The translations under genes were made by a program, and so were the position numbers. From Streptomyces sp. NBC_00287 (GTDB lineage: Bacteria > Actinomycetota > Actinomycetes > Streptomycetales > Streptomycetaceae): a DNA stretch of 64,000 nucleotides. Below, piece by piece: positions 1 through 8,610 of the stretch; within the stretch, counting starts at the first letter, position 1; every line of letters begins with the position of its first letter. The DNA is taken from contig NZ_CP108053.1 in assembly GCF_036173105.1 (NCBI RefSeq), positions 2,666,001 to 2,730,000 on the forward strand. The letters run 5' to 3'. Under the pieces are notes generated by a model. It made no database searches. It was not told the DNA's origin and worked only from the letters and a program-made list of their open reading frames with translations.

Positions 1-587
1 GCACCGGAGGCGAGCAGTTCGTCGATGGCGCCGGCCCGGGCCTGGAGCTGGGCGGTCTTGTCCTCGGCGCGCTGGATCGCCAGGCCGACGTCGCCCATCT
101 CCTCGGAGATACCGGAGAAGGCCTCGCCGATCCGGGTCTGCGCCTGGGCCGCGGTGTAGGTGGCCTTGATGGTCTCCTTCTTCGTACGGAAGGCATCGAC
201 CTTGGCCTGGAGTCGCTGGGCCGCGAGGGTGAGCTTCTCCTCCTCGCCCTGGAGCGTGGCGTGCTGCGTCTCCAGGTCGGTCACCTGCTGCTGGAGGGCG
301 GCGCGCCGGGACAGCGCCTCGCGGGCCAGGTCCTCACGGCCCAGCGCGAGCGCCTTGCGGCCCTGGTCCTCCAGCTTGGACGACTGCGACTGCAGCTGGT
401 TGAGCTGGAGCTCCAGGCGCTTGCGGCTGGTGGCCACGTCCGCGACTCCGCGGCGCACTTTCTGGAGCAGTTCCAGCTGCTTCTGGTACGAGTAATCGAG
501 GGTCTCGCGCGGGTCCTCGGCCCGGTCAAGGGCCTTGTTCGCCTTCGCGCGGAAGATCATCCCCATACGCTTCATGACACCGCTCAT
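1..587 (-). CDS. pspA: Phage shock protein A (PspA/IM30 family), partial
   Basis: The visible N-terminal ~195 residues begin MSGVMKRMGMIFRAKANKAL, the amphipathic helix typical of PspA/IM30, and continue as a long charged coiled coil rich in Q, L, E and K. The C-terminus lies beyond the left edge. The family coats and stabilises stressed cytoplasmic membrane (ESCRT-III-like scaffold). The start is the ATG read from 587 downward. A PspA-associated protein gene (PspAB) and an HtpX-like protease lie far away at 51837-53344 in this window, so the stress module is split. Confidence 0.93.
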   Translation of the reverse strand, partial: MSGVMKRMGMIFRAKANKALDRAEDPRETLDYSYQKQLELLQKVRRGVADVATSRKRLELQLNQLQSQSSKLEDQGRKALALGREDLAREALSRRAALQQQVTDLETQHATLQGEEEKLTLAAQRLQAKVDAFRTKKETIKATYTAAQAQTRIGEAFSGISEEMGDVGLAIQRAEDKTAQLQARAGAIDELLASG

Positions 588-867
588 GGGCTTCGCGCGC
601 CCCCTTCTGACGGACTCCAGCTCCAGCTCCTGCGACAGAACCCACAGTACGGGCCCTGCATCCATTACCGCACTGTTCGGGGACGGATGCGCTCATCCCC
701 AAGGACGACTGCGTACGCTCCGGCTCCGGCGTAGGGAGTAGGTGTTCCCCGGGGTTCCCGGAAACGGATGCAACGTCCCCTCTGTCCCCTACATGACGAC
801 TGGTGTTGCCGATTCGTTCCCCACCGGACTGGGGTCCATGCGCGGGTACCCCGTACCCTTGGGTTTT

Positions 868-1467
868 GTGTTCCGTAGCCGTGCCAAGGATGAGAAGGCA
901 TCGGTCGCCGACAAGGCGTCCCTGACCGACTCCAATCAGCCCCGCGACCCGCAGGCCCCGAAGGGCAGGCCCACGCCCAAGCGCAGTGAGGCCCAGTCCC
1001 AGCGGCGCAGCGTCGCCAATACGCCGACCACGCGCAAGGAGGCCGCCAAGCGGTCCCGCGAGGAGCGCCGCCAGGCGCTGTCGCGCCAGCGCGAGGCGCT
1101 GGCCAGCGGCGACGAGCGGTATCTGCCCGCCCGTGACAAGGGCCCGGTGCGCCGCTTCGCCCGCGACTTCGTCGACTCGCGCTTCAACGTCGCGGAGTTC
1201 TTCCTCCCGATGGCCGTGATCATCCTCGTGCTGAGCATGGTCCGGGTGGGCGCGCTGCAGAGCATCGCGCTGCTGCTGTGGCTCATCGTGATCGTGCTGA
1301 TCGTGCTCGACTCGATCGCCACCGGTTACCGCATGAAGAAGCAGCTCAACGAGCGCTACCCGGACGAGAACAAGCGTGGCGCCGTCGCCTACGCCCTGAT
1401 GCGCTCCCTCCAGATGCGCCGGCTCCGGCTGCCCAAGCCGCAGGTCAAGCGCGGGGAGCGGCCCTGA
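868..1467 (+). CDS. DUF3043 membrane protein
   Basis: 199 residues. The first ~95 residues are hydrophilic, Lys/Arg/Gln-rich (APKGRPTPKRSEAQ, then RKEAAKRSREERR), followed by the signature RYLPARDKGPVRRFARDFVDSR and two adjacent hydrophobic segments (about residues 110-155), ending in a basic tail. This is the standard DUF3043 actinobacterial layout; function unknown. I prefer the GTG at 868 (FRSRAKDEK) over the longer frame from 742 because family members begin at this point and the upstream extension looks like 5' UTR. It sits next to pspA and is followed by a methyltransferase gene overlapping its stop. Confidence 0.85.
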   Translation: MFRSRAKDEKASVADKASLTDSNQPRDPQAPKGRPTPKRSEAQSQRRSVANTPTTRKEAAKRSREERRQALSRQREALASGDERYLPARDKGPVRRFARDFVDSRFNVAEFFLPMAVIILVLSMVRVGALQSIALLLWLIVIVLIVLDSIATGYRMKKQLNERYPDENKRGAVAYALMRSLQMRRLRLPKPQVKRGERP

Positions 1468-2252
1468 GCACGACGCCGTTCTCCGGGGGCGCGGCGGATG
1501 CCTGGCTGAGCAAGCTGGGCGGACTGCGGGACGTCGTACGGCAGGAGCTGGTGGCCCGGCAGCTCGATGAGCAGATAGCCGGGCGCTACCCGGTCGGGCA
1601 GCGTCTGAGGATTCTCGACGTCGGTATGGGCCAGGGCACCCAGGCGCTGCGCCTCGCGCGGGCCGGGCATCAGGTGACCGGTCTGGAGCAGGACGCGAAG
1701 ATGATCGCCGCCGCGCGGCAGTCGCTGGCGTGTGAGCCGGACGGGATCCGCGAGCGGATGCGGATCATCGAGGGCGACGGCCGGGACACCGGTGTGCACT
1801 TCCTGCCGGGCAGCTTCGATGTGGTGCTCTGTCATGGCGTACTCATGTACGTCGAGGAGCCCGACCCGCTGCTGGCGGGTCTGGCGCGGATGCTCGCCCC
1901 GGGCGGACTGCTCTCGCTGCTGGTCCGCAACGGCGACGCGCTGGCGATGCGTCCGGGCATGTCCGGTGACTGGGCCGGGGCCCTGTCCTCCTTCGACACC
2001 ACCGCCTACCGCAACCGCCTGGGCCTGGACGTACGGGCGGACCGCCTGACCACTTTGACGGCGACGCTCGCGGGCATCGGCGCCCCGCTGAACGCCTGGT
2101 ACGGCGTACGGGTCTTCACGGACACGGCGGCGGACGACGCGGAGATCCCGGCGGACGTGGGGATGCTGCTGGCGGCCGAGGAGCGGGCGGGGCGGACGGA
2201 TCCGTACCGCGGTATCGCGGCGCTGCTGCATCTGTGCGGGGTGCGGGGCTGA
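1464..2252 (+). CDS. Class I SAM-dependent methyltransferase
   Basis: About 262 residues with the classic Rossmann motif I (ILDVGMGQGTQALRLARAG), an acidic strand-2 end (VTGLEQD), and FDVVLCHGVLMYVEEPDPLL as motif IV. Substrate unknown. No ATG or GTG lies at the natural N-terminus (STTPFSGGAADAWLSKLGG); the only placed start is a CTG at 1464 that overlaps the stop of the upstream DUF3043 gene, which suggests translational coupling with a non-standard initiation codon. A longer frame reaches back to 1278 but would overlap the upstream gene by 190 bases and encodes implausible sequence. The exact start is therefore uncertain. Confidence 0.8.
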   Translation: MSTTPFSGGAADAWLSKLGGLRDVVRQELVARQLDEQIAGRYPVGQRLRILDVGMGQGTQALRLARAGHQVTGLEQDAKMIAAARQSLACEPDGIRERMRIIEGDGRDTGVHFLPGSFDVVLCHGVLMYVEEPDPLLAGLARMLAPGGLLSLLVRNGDALAMRPGMSGDWAGALSSFDTTAYRNRLGLDVRADRLTTLTATLAGIGAPLNAWYGVRVFTDTAADDAEIPADVGMLLAAEERAGRTDPYRGIAALLHLCGVRG

Positions 2253-2295
2253 GCCCCATTCGGGCGTTCACCGCAAGCCGGACAAACTCCGCGAA

Positions 2296-3372
2296 GTGAG
2301 ACTCGGGGGCATGAACGCTTCCCGTACCCGCACGCTGCTCTGGCCGGCCGCGCTTGTGTGCTCCCTCGCCCTGGCCTCCGGGTGCTCCGGGTCCGGCTCG
2401 GGAGCGAAGGCGGACGCCACGACGACGCAGGCCGCGGTTCCGGCAGCGGCCAATGACCTCCAGGACGACTACCTGAAGGTGATCAAGGACGTTCTGCCGT
2501 CGGTCGTGCAGATCCAGGCCAGCAACGATCTGGGGTCCGGGGTGGTCTACGACGACCAAGGGCACATCGTCACCAACGCGCATGTCGTCGGGGACGAGAA
2601 GACCTTCCGCGTGACGACCGCCAACAGCGAGGAGGAGCTCTCCGCGAAGCTCGTGTACTCCTACCCCGAGCAGGACCTCGCGGTCATCAAGTTGGACCGG
2701 GTCCCCGACGCTCTGAAACCGGCCGAGTTCGGGGACTCCTCGAAGATCGAGGTCGGCCAGATCGTCCTGGCGATGGGCTCACCGCTGGGGCTCTTCTCCA
2801 GCGTCACCCAGGGCATCGTCTCCGCGACCGGACGGACCGTCACCGAGGGCCAGTCCGACGGCGGTACGGGTGCGACCATCGGCAACATGGTGCAGACCTC
2901 GGCCGCGATCAATCCCGGGAACAGCGGGGGCGCCCTGGTGAACCTGGACGGCGAGGTCATCGGCATCCCGACCCTCGCCGCCACCGACCCCGGCCTCGGG
3001 GACAGTGCGGCTCCCGGGATCGGGTTCGCGATCCCGTCGTCGATGGTGAAGACGGTCGCCGACCAGATCATCAAGGACGGCAAGGTGACCGACTCGGGGC
3101 GGGCGGCGCTCGGGATCACCGCACGGACGGTGGTCGACGACGACTATCAGGCCGCCGGGGTCGCCGTGGTCGAGGTCAAGGAGGGCGGGGCGGCGGACAA
3201 GGCCGGGATCCGGCCCCGGGACATCATCACCAGGTTGGGTGACACGGACATCACGACCATCACGTCCCTCTCCGAGGCACTGGCGGCGCAGCAGCCCGGT
3301 GACCGGACGACGGTGACGTACACGCGGGACGGCAGTGAGAAGACGGTGGATGTGACGCTGGGCGAGCAATGA
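2296..3372 (+). CDS. Secreted lipoprotein HtrA/DegP-type serine protease with PDZ domain
   Basis: Counting from the GTG at 2296: lipoprotein signal peptide with lipobox LASGC (Cys30), trypsin-like fold with His96 (NAHVVGD), Asp127 (EQDLAVIKL) and Ser210 (INPGNSGGALV), then a C-terminal PDZ domain (AAGVAVVEVKEGGAADKAGI onward). It should be an envelope-anchored quality-control protease. An alternative ATG at 2311 keeps the whole signal peptide, but the GGGGG before it leaves only one base of spacing, so the start is unsettled. It is followed by a hairpin at 3376-3402 and a convergent small gene. Confidence 0.88.
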   Translation: MRLGGMNASRTRTLLWPAALVCSLALASGCSGSGSGAKADATTTQAAVPAAANDLQDDYLKVIKDVLPSVVQIQASNDLGSGVVYDDQGHIVTNAHVVGDEKTFRVTTANSEEELSAKLVYSYPEQDLAVIKLDRVPDALKPAEFGDSSKIEVGQIVLAMGSPLGLFSSVTQGIVSATGRTVTEGQSDGGTGATIGNMVQTSAAINPGNSGGALVNLDGEVIGIPTLAATDPGLGDSAAPGIGFAIPSSMVKTVADQIIKDGKVTDSGRAALGITARTVVDDDYQAAGVAVVEVKEGGAADKAGIRPRDIITRLGDTDITTITSLSEALAAQQPGDRTTVTYTRDGSEKTVDVTLGEQ

Positions 3373-3375
3373 CGA

Positions 3376-3402
3376 AGGGGCGGCCGATGGGCCGCCGCCC
3401 CT
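3376..3402 (+). terminator. Intrinsic terminator-like hairpin, bidirectional
   Basis: GGGGCGGC pairs with GCCGCCCC across a 9-base loop directly after the serine protease stop, between two convergent genes. There is no T-run, as usual in Streptomyces. Confidence 0.6.
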
Positions 3403-3414
3403 GTCCTGTCGGTC

Positions 3415-3627
3415 CTACGCCTCTTCGGCGTGCATGCTCATCGGGCCGTAGATCTCCGTGGTGTCCTCGAACAGGCGTACCTGGTCCACGCCGCCCGCGA
3501 GGAGGTCCTTCCAGACCTCGCCTAGCCAGGACTCGGCGTCGCCCTGCGTGGTGAACTCCTCGGGCTCAACCGCGGGGGCGGCCTCCGTTCCGTCGGCCTT
3601 CTCGAACCGCCAAGTCCATGCCGCCAT
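3415..3627 (-). CDS. Small conserved hypothetical protein, 70 aa
   Basis: Acidic 70-residue protein, MAAWTWRFEKADGTEAAPAV at the N-terminus, with no signal peptide or membrane segment. A GGAGG lies seven to eight bases before the ATG (reading leftward from 3627), which supports the start. I recall similar short proteins as widespread in Streptomyces, but no function is known to me. It converges on the protease gene. Confidence 0.7.
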   Translation of the reverse strand: MAAWTWRFEKADGTEAAPAVEPEEFTTQGDAESWLGEVWKDLLAGGVDQVRLFEDTTEIYGPMSMHAEEA

Positions 3628-3740
3628 GTACGCCTCCCAGGTGTGAGCACATGCAGAGCGGAACCCGGATCTTGGTCGGGCTCCCGCCCGCAGCCTAGTC
3701 GGATGCGCAAGAGCTGCGCAGACAGGCGAAAATCAACTCC

Positions 3741-4943
3741 GTGGAACTGACATTGCTCGGCACCGGTGCCCCCGCGGGCCTCCCCCGTCCCGAATGTCCC
3801 TGCGCGGCCTGTGCCGGCGCCCTTGGGGCGGACTCGCGGGCCGCTACCGCGCTGCTCGTGGACGGGTCGCTGCTGTTGGATCTGACGCCCGGTGTGGCGT
3901 TTGCCGCCGCTCGGGCCGGGCGGTCGCTGGCAGGGGTGCGGCAGGTGCTGTTGTCCCATCCGCATGATGGGCCCGCCGTCGAGGTGCCTGCCGGGCTGCC
4001 TGCGCCTGGGCGAGTCCCGGACGGTCGGGAGTTGGCGTTGCTGACGGGGCATCGGGTGCGGGCCATGGCGATGGACGCGGGGGGTACGGGGTACGCGGTG
4101 ACCGGGCCCGGTGGGCAGCGGTTGCTGTATTTGCCGCCCGGGAGCGCGCCCGCCGGGATCGAGGACGGGGACATCGGGACGTACGACATGGTCGTCGCCG
4201 ATGTCATGGGGCGGCCGGACGCGCTCGCGCGGTTGCGGGCGGTGGGGGCGATCCGGCCCACGACGGATGTCATCGCCGTACATCTGGACCATGACGTGCC
4301 GCCGGGGGGCGAGGTGCGGCGGCGGCTCGCCTCCTTGGGGGCGCGGGCGGTGCCGGACGGGACGACGTTGGTGGTGGGGGCGTACGAGGAGGTGCCGGAC
4401 GTGCCGCGGCGGACGTTGGTGCTGGGCGGGGCGCGGTCCGGGAAGTCCGTGGAGGCGGAGCGGCGGTTGGAGGCGTTCCCGGATGTGCTGTACGTCGCCA
4501 CCGGCGGGCTGCGCGGTGGGGACACCGAGTGGGCGGCCCGGGTGGCGGCGCACCGGGAGCGGCGGCCGGGGTCCTGGCGTACGACGGAGACGTGCGACCT
4601 GGTGCCGCTGCTGGCGGAGGACGGGCCGCCGTTGCTGATCGACTGTCTGTCGCTGTGGCTGACGGACGCGATGGACTCCGTCGGGGCGTGGGACGACGCG
4701 GTGTGGGCGGACGGCGGGGAACGGGCGCTCCGGGAACGGATGCGGGAGCTGACGCAGGCGGTGCGGTCGACTCGGCGGACCATGGTGGCCGTGTCGAACG
4801 AGGTGGGGTCCGGGATTGTGCCGGCCACGGCTTCGGGGCGGCGGTACCGGGATGAACTGGGGCGGCTGAACGCGGCGTTCGCGGGTGAGTGCGAGCACGT
4901 GCTGCTGGTGGTGGCGGGGCAGGCGGTGACGCTTCGGGGGTGA
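3741..4943 (+). CDS. cobU: Bifunctional adenosylcobinamide kinase/guanylyltransferase with N-terminal metallo-hydrolase-like domain
   Basis: 400 residues, about twice a stand-alone CobU. Residues 1-~220 resemble a metallo-beta-lactamase fold (MELTLLGTGAPAGLPRPECP at the start) but the usual HxHxDH ligand motif reads HPHDGPAV, so metal binding looks degenerate. From residue ~225 comes CobU: P-loop GGARSGKS, then DVLYVATG and the LSLWLTD segment. CobU phosphorylates adenosylcobinamide and transfers GMP to give adenosylcobinamide-GDP, the substrate of CobS. cobT and cobS lie downstream on the same strand. I have seen this fusion layout in streptomycetes; what the N-terminal domain does is unknown to me. 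Confidence 0.88.
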   Translation: MELTLLGTGAPAGLPRPECPCAACAGALGADSRAATALLVDGSLLLDLTPGVAFAAARAGRSLAGVRQVLLSHPHDGPAVEVPAGLPAPGRVPDGRELALLTGHRVRAMAMDAGGTGYAVTGPGGQRLLYLPPGSAPAGIEDGDIGTYDMVVADVMGRPDALARLRAVGAIRPTTDVIAVHLDHDVPPGGEVRRRLASLGARAVPDGTTLVVGAYEEVPDVPRRTLVLGGARSGKSVEAERRLEAFPDVLYVATGGLRGGDTEWAARVAAHRERRPGSWRTTETCDLVPLLAEDGPPLLIDCLSLWLTDAMDSVGAWDDAVWADGGERALRERMRELTQAVRSTRRTMVAVSNEVGSGIVPATASGRRYRDELGRLNAAFAGECEHVLLVVAGQAVTLRG

Positions 4944-4945
4944 GG

Positions 4946-5698
4946 CTACGCCGGTTGTTTACGGGCGATGACCGCGTACGTGTTCGACAAGGGTCTGCGG
5001 GTGGCGGTGATGACCTCGCAGCCCTGGGACTCCAGTTCCGTGCGGATGTTCTCCTGGGGGATGAGGTGCCGGGGTTGGGTGTGGGGGTACCACCAGCGGC
5101 CGAGGAGTTTGGCGAAGGCGCTTTGGGGGTCGGGGAGTTCGACGAGGACGTGGCCGCCCGGGCGTAGGGCCGTCAGGGCCGCTTGCAGGTGTTCCCGGGG
5201 GTTCGGCGTGTGCGCCAGGCGGTGCAGGAGGCTGACCACGTCGTAGCGGGCGCGCAGGTGGGCCGCCAGGTGGGGGTTGGTCAGGTCGCCCGCGTACGCC
5301 TCCTCCACATGCTCTTCCGCTCGGGCCCGTTCCACGCGGGCGGTGGGGTCCACGCCGTCGAAGGACGTGTACGGGAAGACCTCCTTCGCCGCCGCGGGGA
5401 ATGCGGCGTCGCCGGTGCCGATGTCCAGCCAGCTCTCCGGCTCGCCGAAGCGCAGCATCGCGCGGGCGGTGGCGAGCAGGCGCCGGTGGCTGAACTCGCC
5501 TTCGCGGGGAGGCGCGAGGCAGGGGTTCTGGAAGGCGTGGGCGCAGTCGTGGCATTCGTCGAGCCTGAATCTGGCGGCGGTGAGGCGGGTGCGCAGGCTC
5601 TTCGAGCCGCACCAGGGGCAGTCGTCGCGGCGCGGTTCGTGGAATGGGTCCATCCCAAGGGCGAGTTCGGCGAGGTGGGCGGCACGGCTTGCGGACAT
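4946..5698 (-). CDS. Class I methyltransferase with N-terminal zinc-ribbon-like motif
   Basis: 250 residues. The N-terminus carries two CxxC pairs (CPWCGS and CHDC) about 20 residues apart, a probable zinc ribbon, then a SAM-binding domain (SWLDIGTGDAAFPAAAKEVF), an acidic FDGVD strand, and LRPGGHVLVELPDP. The layout recalls the methyltransferase family that pairs a zinc-binding N-terminus with a class I fold; substrate unknown. I chose the ATG at 5698 (SASRAAHLAEL); a longer reading frame to 5800 adds a non-conserved-looking His/Arg-rich stretch. It converges on cobU with a two-base gap and diverges from cobT. Confidence 0.8.
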   Translation of the reverse strand: MSASRAAHLAELALGMDPFHEPRRDDCPWCGSKSLRTRLTAARFRLDECHDCAHAFQNPCLAPPREGEFSHRRLLATARAMLRFGEPESWLDIGTGDAAFPAAAKEVFPYTSFDGVDPTARVERARAEEHVEEAYAGDLTNPHLAAHLRARYDVVSLLHRLAHTPNPREHLQAALTALRPGGHVLVELPDPQSAFAKLLGRWWYPHTQPRHLIPQENIRTELESQGCEVITATRRPLSNTYAVIARKQPA

Positions 5699-5832
5699 GG
5701 GCGGCTCCCGGGCGCGAGATACATACGACATTCCGCTGCAAAACGGAACGTATGGGATCGCGATCTTGGGTGCAACGACATGGTGGCGATGTGGCCGCAT
5801 TCCGTTCGACCGGTGCCGGTACTGTTCGGCGA

Positions 5833-6924
5833 ATGAGCTCGCTTAATCTCGACGACTTCACCGATCTGATCGAGCGCCCCGACGGCGGGGTGCGCCGCGA
5901 CGCGGAGGCGCGCCGGGAGCGTCAGATCGTGCCGCCCGGGTCGCTGGGCCGCCTCGACGACCTGGGTGAGTGGCTGGCGGCGGCGCAGGGCGCCGTGCCG
6001 GTGCGGCCGGTCGAACGGCCGCGGGTGGTTCTGTTCGCCGGTGACCACGGGATCGCCGAGCTGGGTGTCTCGGCGCGACCGGCGGGCAGCGCCGGGCAGT
6101 TGGTGCGGGACGTCCTGGAGGGCGGCCGGCCGGTGTCGGTGCTCGCGCGGCGGCTGGGTGTTCCGGTGCGGATCGTGGACATGGGCCTTGACTGCGACCC
6201 CGAGACGCTGCCCGAGGACGTCGTACGCCATCGGGTGCGGCGCGGCAGCGGGCGCATCGACATCGAGGACGCGATGACGCTGGAGGAAGCGGAGGCCGCT
6301 TTTCGCGTCGGCGTGGCGATCGCCGACGAGGAGGCCGATTCCGGTACGGATCTGGTCGTACTCGGCGATGTGAGCGTGGGTGGCACGACGGCGGCCGGCG
6401 TGCTGGTCGCCGCGCTGTGCGGCACCGATGCCTCCGTGGTGACCGGGCGTGGCGGGCTCGCCATCGACGACCTGGCCTGGATGCGCAAGTGCGCGGCGAT
6501 CCGGGATGCGCTGCGCCGGGCTCGGCCGGTGCTCGGGGACCAGTTGCAGTTGCTGGCGACGGTCGGCGGGGCCGATCTCGCCGCGATCACGGGTTTCCTG
6601 CTCCAGAGCGCGGTACGGAAGATGCCGGTGATCCTGGACGGGGTCGTGGTGGCCGCGTGTGCGCTGGTGGGGCAGCGGGTGGCGTTCCGGGCGCCGGACT
6701 GGTGGCTGGCGGCGCACGACAGCGGGGAGCCGGGACAGGCGAAGGCCCTGGACCGCATGGCCCTGGAGCCGCTGCTCACGCAGGGCGTGAAGGTCGGGGA
6801 AGGGGCGGGGGCGCTGCTGGCCCTGCCGATGGTGCAGGCCGCGGCGGCGCTGGCGGCGGAGCTGCCGGAGAAGGCGCCGGCTGACGAGAAGGTCGAGGAC
6901 GGCGAGGGTACGTCGCAGGAGTAG
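5833..6924 (+). CDS. cobT: Nicotinate-nucleotide--dimethylbenzimidazole phosphoribosyltransferase
   Basis: 363 residues. CobT activates dimethylbenzimidazole to alpha-ribazole phosphate for the lower ligand of cobalamin. Family marks: VPPGSLGRLDDL near the N-terminus, VVLFAGDHGIAELGVSA, LGDVSVGGTTAAG, and the C-terminal GVKVGEGAGALLALPMVQAA whose Glu is the catalytic base position. The ATG at 5833 gives the natural N-terminus; the frame is open upstream to 5644 but that stretch overlaps the divergent methyltransferase gene. The C-terminal ~20 residues are an acidic tail. Works with CobU (3741) and CobS (7825). Confidence 0.95.
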   Translation: MSSLNLDDFTDLIERPDGGVRRDAEARRERQIVPPGSLGRLDDLGEWLAAAQGAVPVRPVERPRVVLFAGDHGIAELGVSARPAGSAGQLVRDVLEGGRPVSVLARRLGVPVRIVDMGLDCDPETLPEDVVRHRVRRGSGRIDIEDAMTLEEAEAAFRVGVAIADEEADSGTDLVVLGDVSVGGTTAAGVLVAALCGTDASVVTGRGGLAIDDLAWMRKCAAIRDALRRARPVLGDQLQLLATVGGADLAAITGFLLQSAVRKMPVILDGVVVAACALVGQRVAFRAPDWWLAAHDSGEPGQAKALDRMALEPLLTQGVKVGEGAGALLALPMVQAAAALAAELPEKAPADEKVEDGEGTSQE

Positions 6925-6942
6925 GTCGGCCGGAGCTGAGGT

Positions 6943-6982
6943 AGGGGTGGGTGTCGCTCGCCGCGCTTGCGGGGTGCCGCTG
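6943..6982. repeat. Dispersed intergenic repeat, copy 1
   Basis: The segment around GTGTCGCTCGCCGCGCTTGC followed by GGGGTGCCGC recurs with small indels at 55655-55693. It lies between cobT and the frameshifted membrane gene. Function unknown; it may be part of a 3' structure. Confidence 0.5.
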
Positions 6983-6984
6983 CG

Positions 6985-7748
6985 TCAGTTGCGGTCCAGG
7001 GCCCGGTCGGGCTCGGGGTCGGGCTTGCCGCCGATCAGGTCCTGGAGCTTGCGGCTGGGGCCCGCCCAGCGCCGGTCGTGGCGGTAGGCGCGCAGCGTGG
7101 ACCTGGCGCGGGCGCGCGGCCGGCGGCCGTAGAAGCGTCGGGACCAGGGGGAGGTGGGGCGGGCCAGGCGGACGGCGCCGACCAGGGCGACGAGGGGATG
7201 ATCACGCCGAAGACCGCGATGCGGGCCTTGCCCTTGGCCAGGGCGATGAGGGAGAACAAGAAGCTCGTCGCGACGGTCCAGATGACGCTGCCGCGATTCT
7301 GGAGCTCCTCGTCGCTGAGGTCGTTGACGCCGAAGGGCGAGAAGCCGGAGAGGACCAGGCCGACGAACGCGGCGGTGAGGACGACGACCTCGACGCTCCG
7401 GCGGCCCGCCTCGGTCCAGTAGACGTCGTCGAGGTGCACGATCAGCGCGAACTCGTCCAGGAGCAGACCGGCGCCGACGCCGAAGACCACGGCGCACACG
7501 GCGGCCCCGAAGCCGTGCCGGCTGCTCGCGACCGCGCCGAAGCCGCCGATGACGGTGAGGACGACGCCGGGGACGACGTGGTGGATGTGCACGCCGCCCG
7601 CGCTGATATTGCCGAAGGGGCCCTTGCCCGCGCGGATGAGACGGGTGATGAGCCGGGTGACGGCGAACGTGATGACGAAGGCCGCGAGGGCGAGGAGAAG
7701 CGGGAGTTTGCCCGGTTCGATGATGTTGCGTTCCAGCCAGTGCCCCAT
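6985..7748 (-). pseudogene. Integral membrane protein, apparent single-base frameshift
   Basis: The ATG at 7748 starts a membrane protein (GHWLERNIIEPGKLPLLLAL...) with about five or six hydrophobic segments and a conserved-looking GGVHIHHVVPGVVLTVIGG motif. The frame reads normally to about FGVIIP at position ~7200 and then turns to Pro/Ala-rich sequence. Shifting by one base there restores a plausible C-terminus (LVALVGAVRLARPTSPWSRR, ending GGKPDPEPDRALDRN, stop at 6985). The break falls in a C-run (ATCATCCCCTCG read on the minus strand), so one C seems missing. Either a real inactivating indel or a homopolymer sequencing error. Function unknown. Confidence 0.7.
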
Positions 7749-7824
7749 GTGCCCCAGTCTGACCTGACCTGGGCTCACCTGCCCCTGGGGTTACGCCCGG
7801 CGGGGTCTCGCGTAGCCTTCCGGC

Positions 7825-8610
7825 GTGTTCATAGCCCCTTCCGCGCACGGTCTCCGTTTCGCCTTCGGCACCCTCACCGTTCTCCCCGTCAAGGTGGAGC
7901 GGTGGGATCGGGATGCCGCGCGCGGGGGCATGCTCGGCGCTCCCCTGGTGGGGGTGGTCGTCGGGGGGTGCGCCGCGGCCCTCGGACTTCTGCTGCTGTT
8001 CCTGGGGACCGGGACGCTGCTCGCCGCCGTCGCCACCGCCGCCGTCCCCGCCCTGCTCACCCGTGGTCTGCATCTCGACGGGCTCGCCGACACCGCTGAC
8101 GGGCTCGGCAGCGGCAAGCCCGCCGAGGACGCGCTGCGGATCATGAAGCAGTCGGACATCGGGCCCTTCGGCGTGATCACCCTCCTTTTCGTGCTCCTCG
8201 CCCAGGTCGCCGCCCTCGCGCACCTGTACGACGACTCCTGGGCCCGGGGTGCCCTCGCCGCCCTCGTCTCGGCGGTCGCCGCCCGCCTTGCGCTCACCCT
8301 CGCCGCCCGTGCCGGGGTGCCCGCCGCCCGTCCCGAGGGGCTCGGCGCGGCCGTCGCCGGGGTGGTGCCGGTGCGGTCGGCGGTGGCCGTGACCGGCGTC
8401 GTCGCGCTGACCGCGGGCGCCGCCGGAGCGCTCTTCGGCGCCGACGACGTCGTACGCACAGCCCTCGCCGTCCTCGCCGCCCTCGCCGTCGCCGAACTCC
8501 TCCTGCGCCGCTGTGTCCGCCGCTTCGGCGGAGTCACCGGTGATGTCTTCGGCGGGGTCGCGGAGACGGCCGCGACCACGGCGCTCGTCGTGCTGACGCT
8601 CGGGCTCTAA
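7825..8610 (+). CDS. cobS: Adenosylcobinamide-GDP ribazoletransferase (cobalamin synthase)
   Basis: 261-residue polytopic membrane enzyme that joins adenosylcobinamide-GDP with alpha-ribazole (phosphate). The metal/pyrophosphate motif LHLDGLADTADGLG is clear near residue 75, followed by IMKQSDIGPFGV, both hallmark CobS segments, and several hydrophobic helices. The GTG at 7825 is chosen because the protein begins APSAHGLRFAFGTLTVLPV, the normal N-terminus. It ends overlapping by four bases the end of the convergent glycoside hydrolase gene. Confidence 0.94.
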   Translation: MFIAPSAHGLRFAFGTLTVLPVKVERWDRDAARGGMLGAPLVGVVVGGCAAALGLLLLFLGTGTLLAAVATAAVPALLTRGLHLDGLADTADGLGSGKPAEDALRIMKQSDIGPFGVITLLFVLLAQVAALAHLYDDSWARGALAALVSAVAARLALTLAARAGVPAARPEGLGAAVAGVVPVRSAVAVTGVVALTAGAAGALFGADDVVRTALAVLAALAVAELLLRRCVRRFGGVTGDVFGGVAETAATTALVVLTLGL

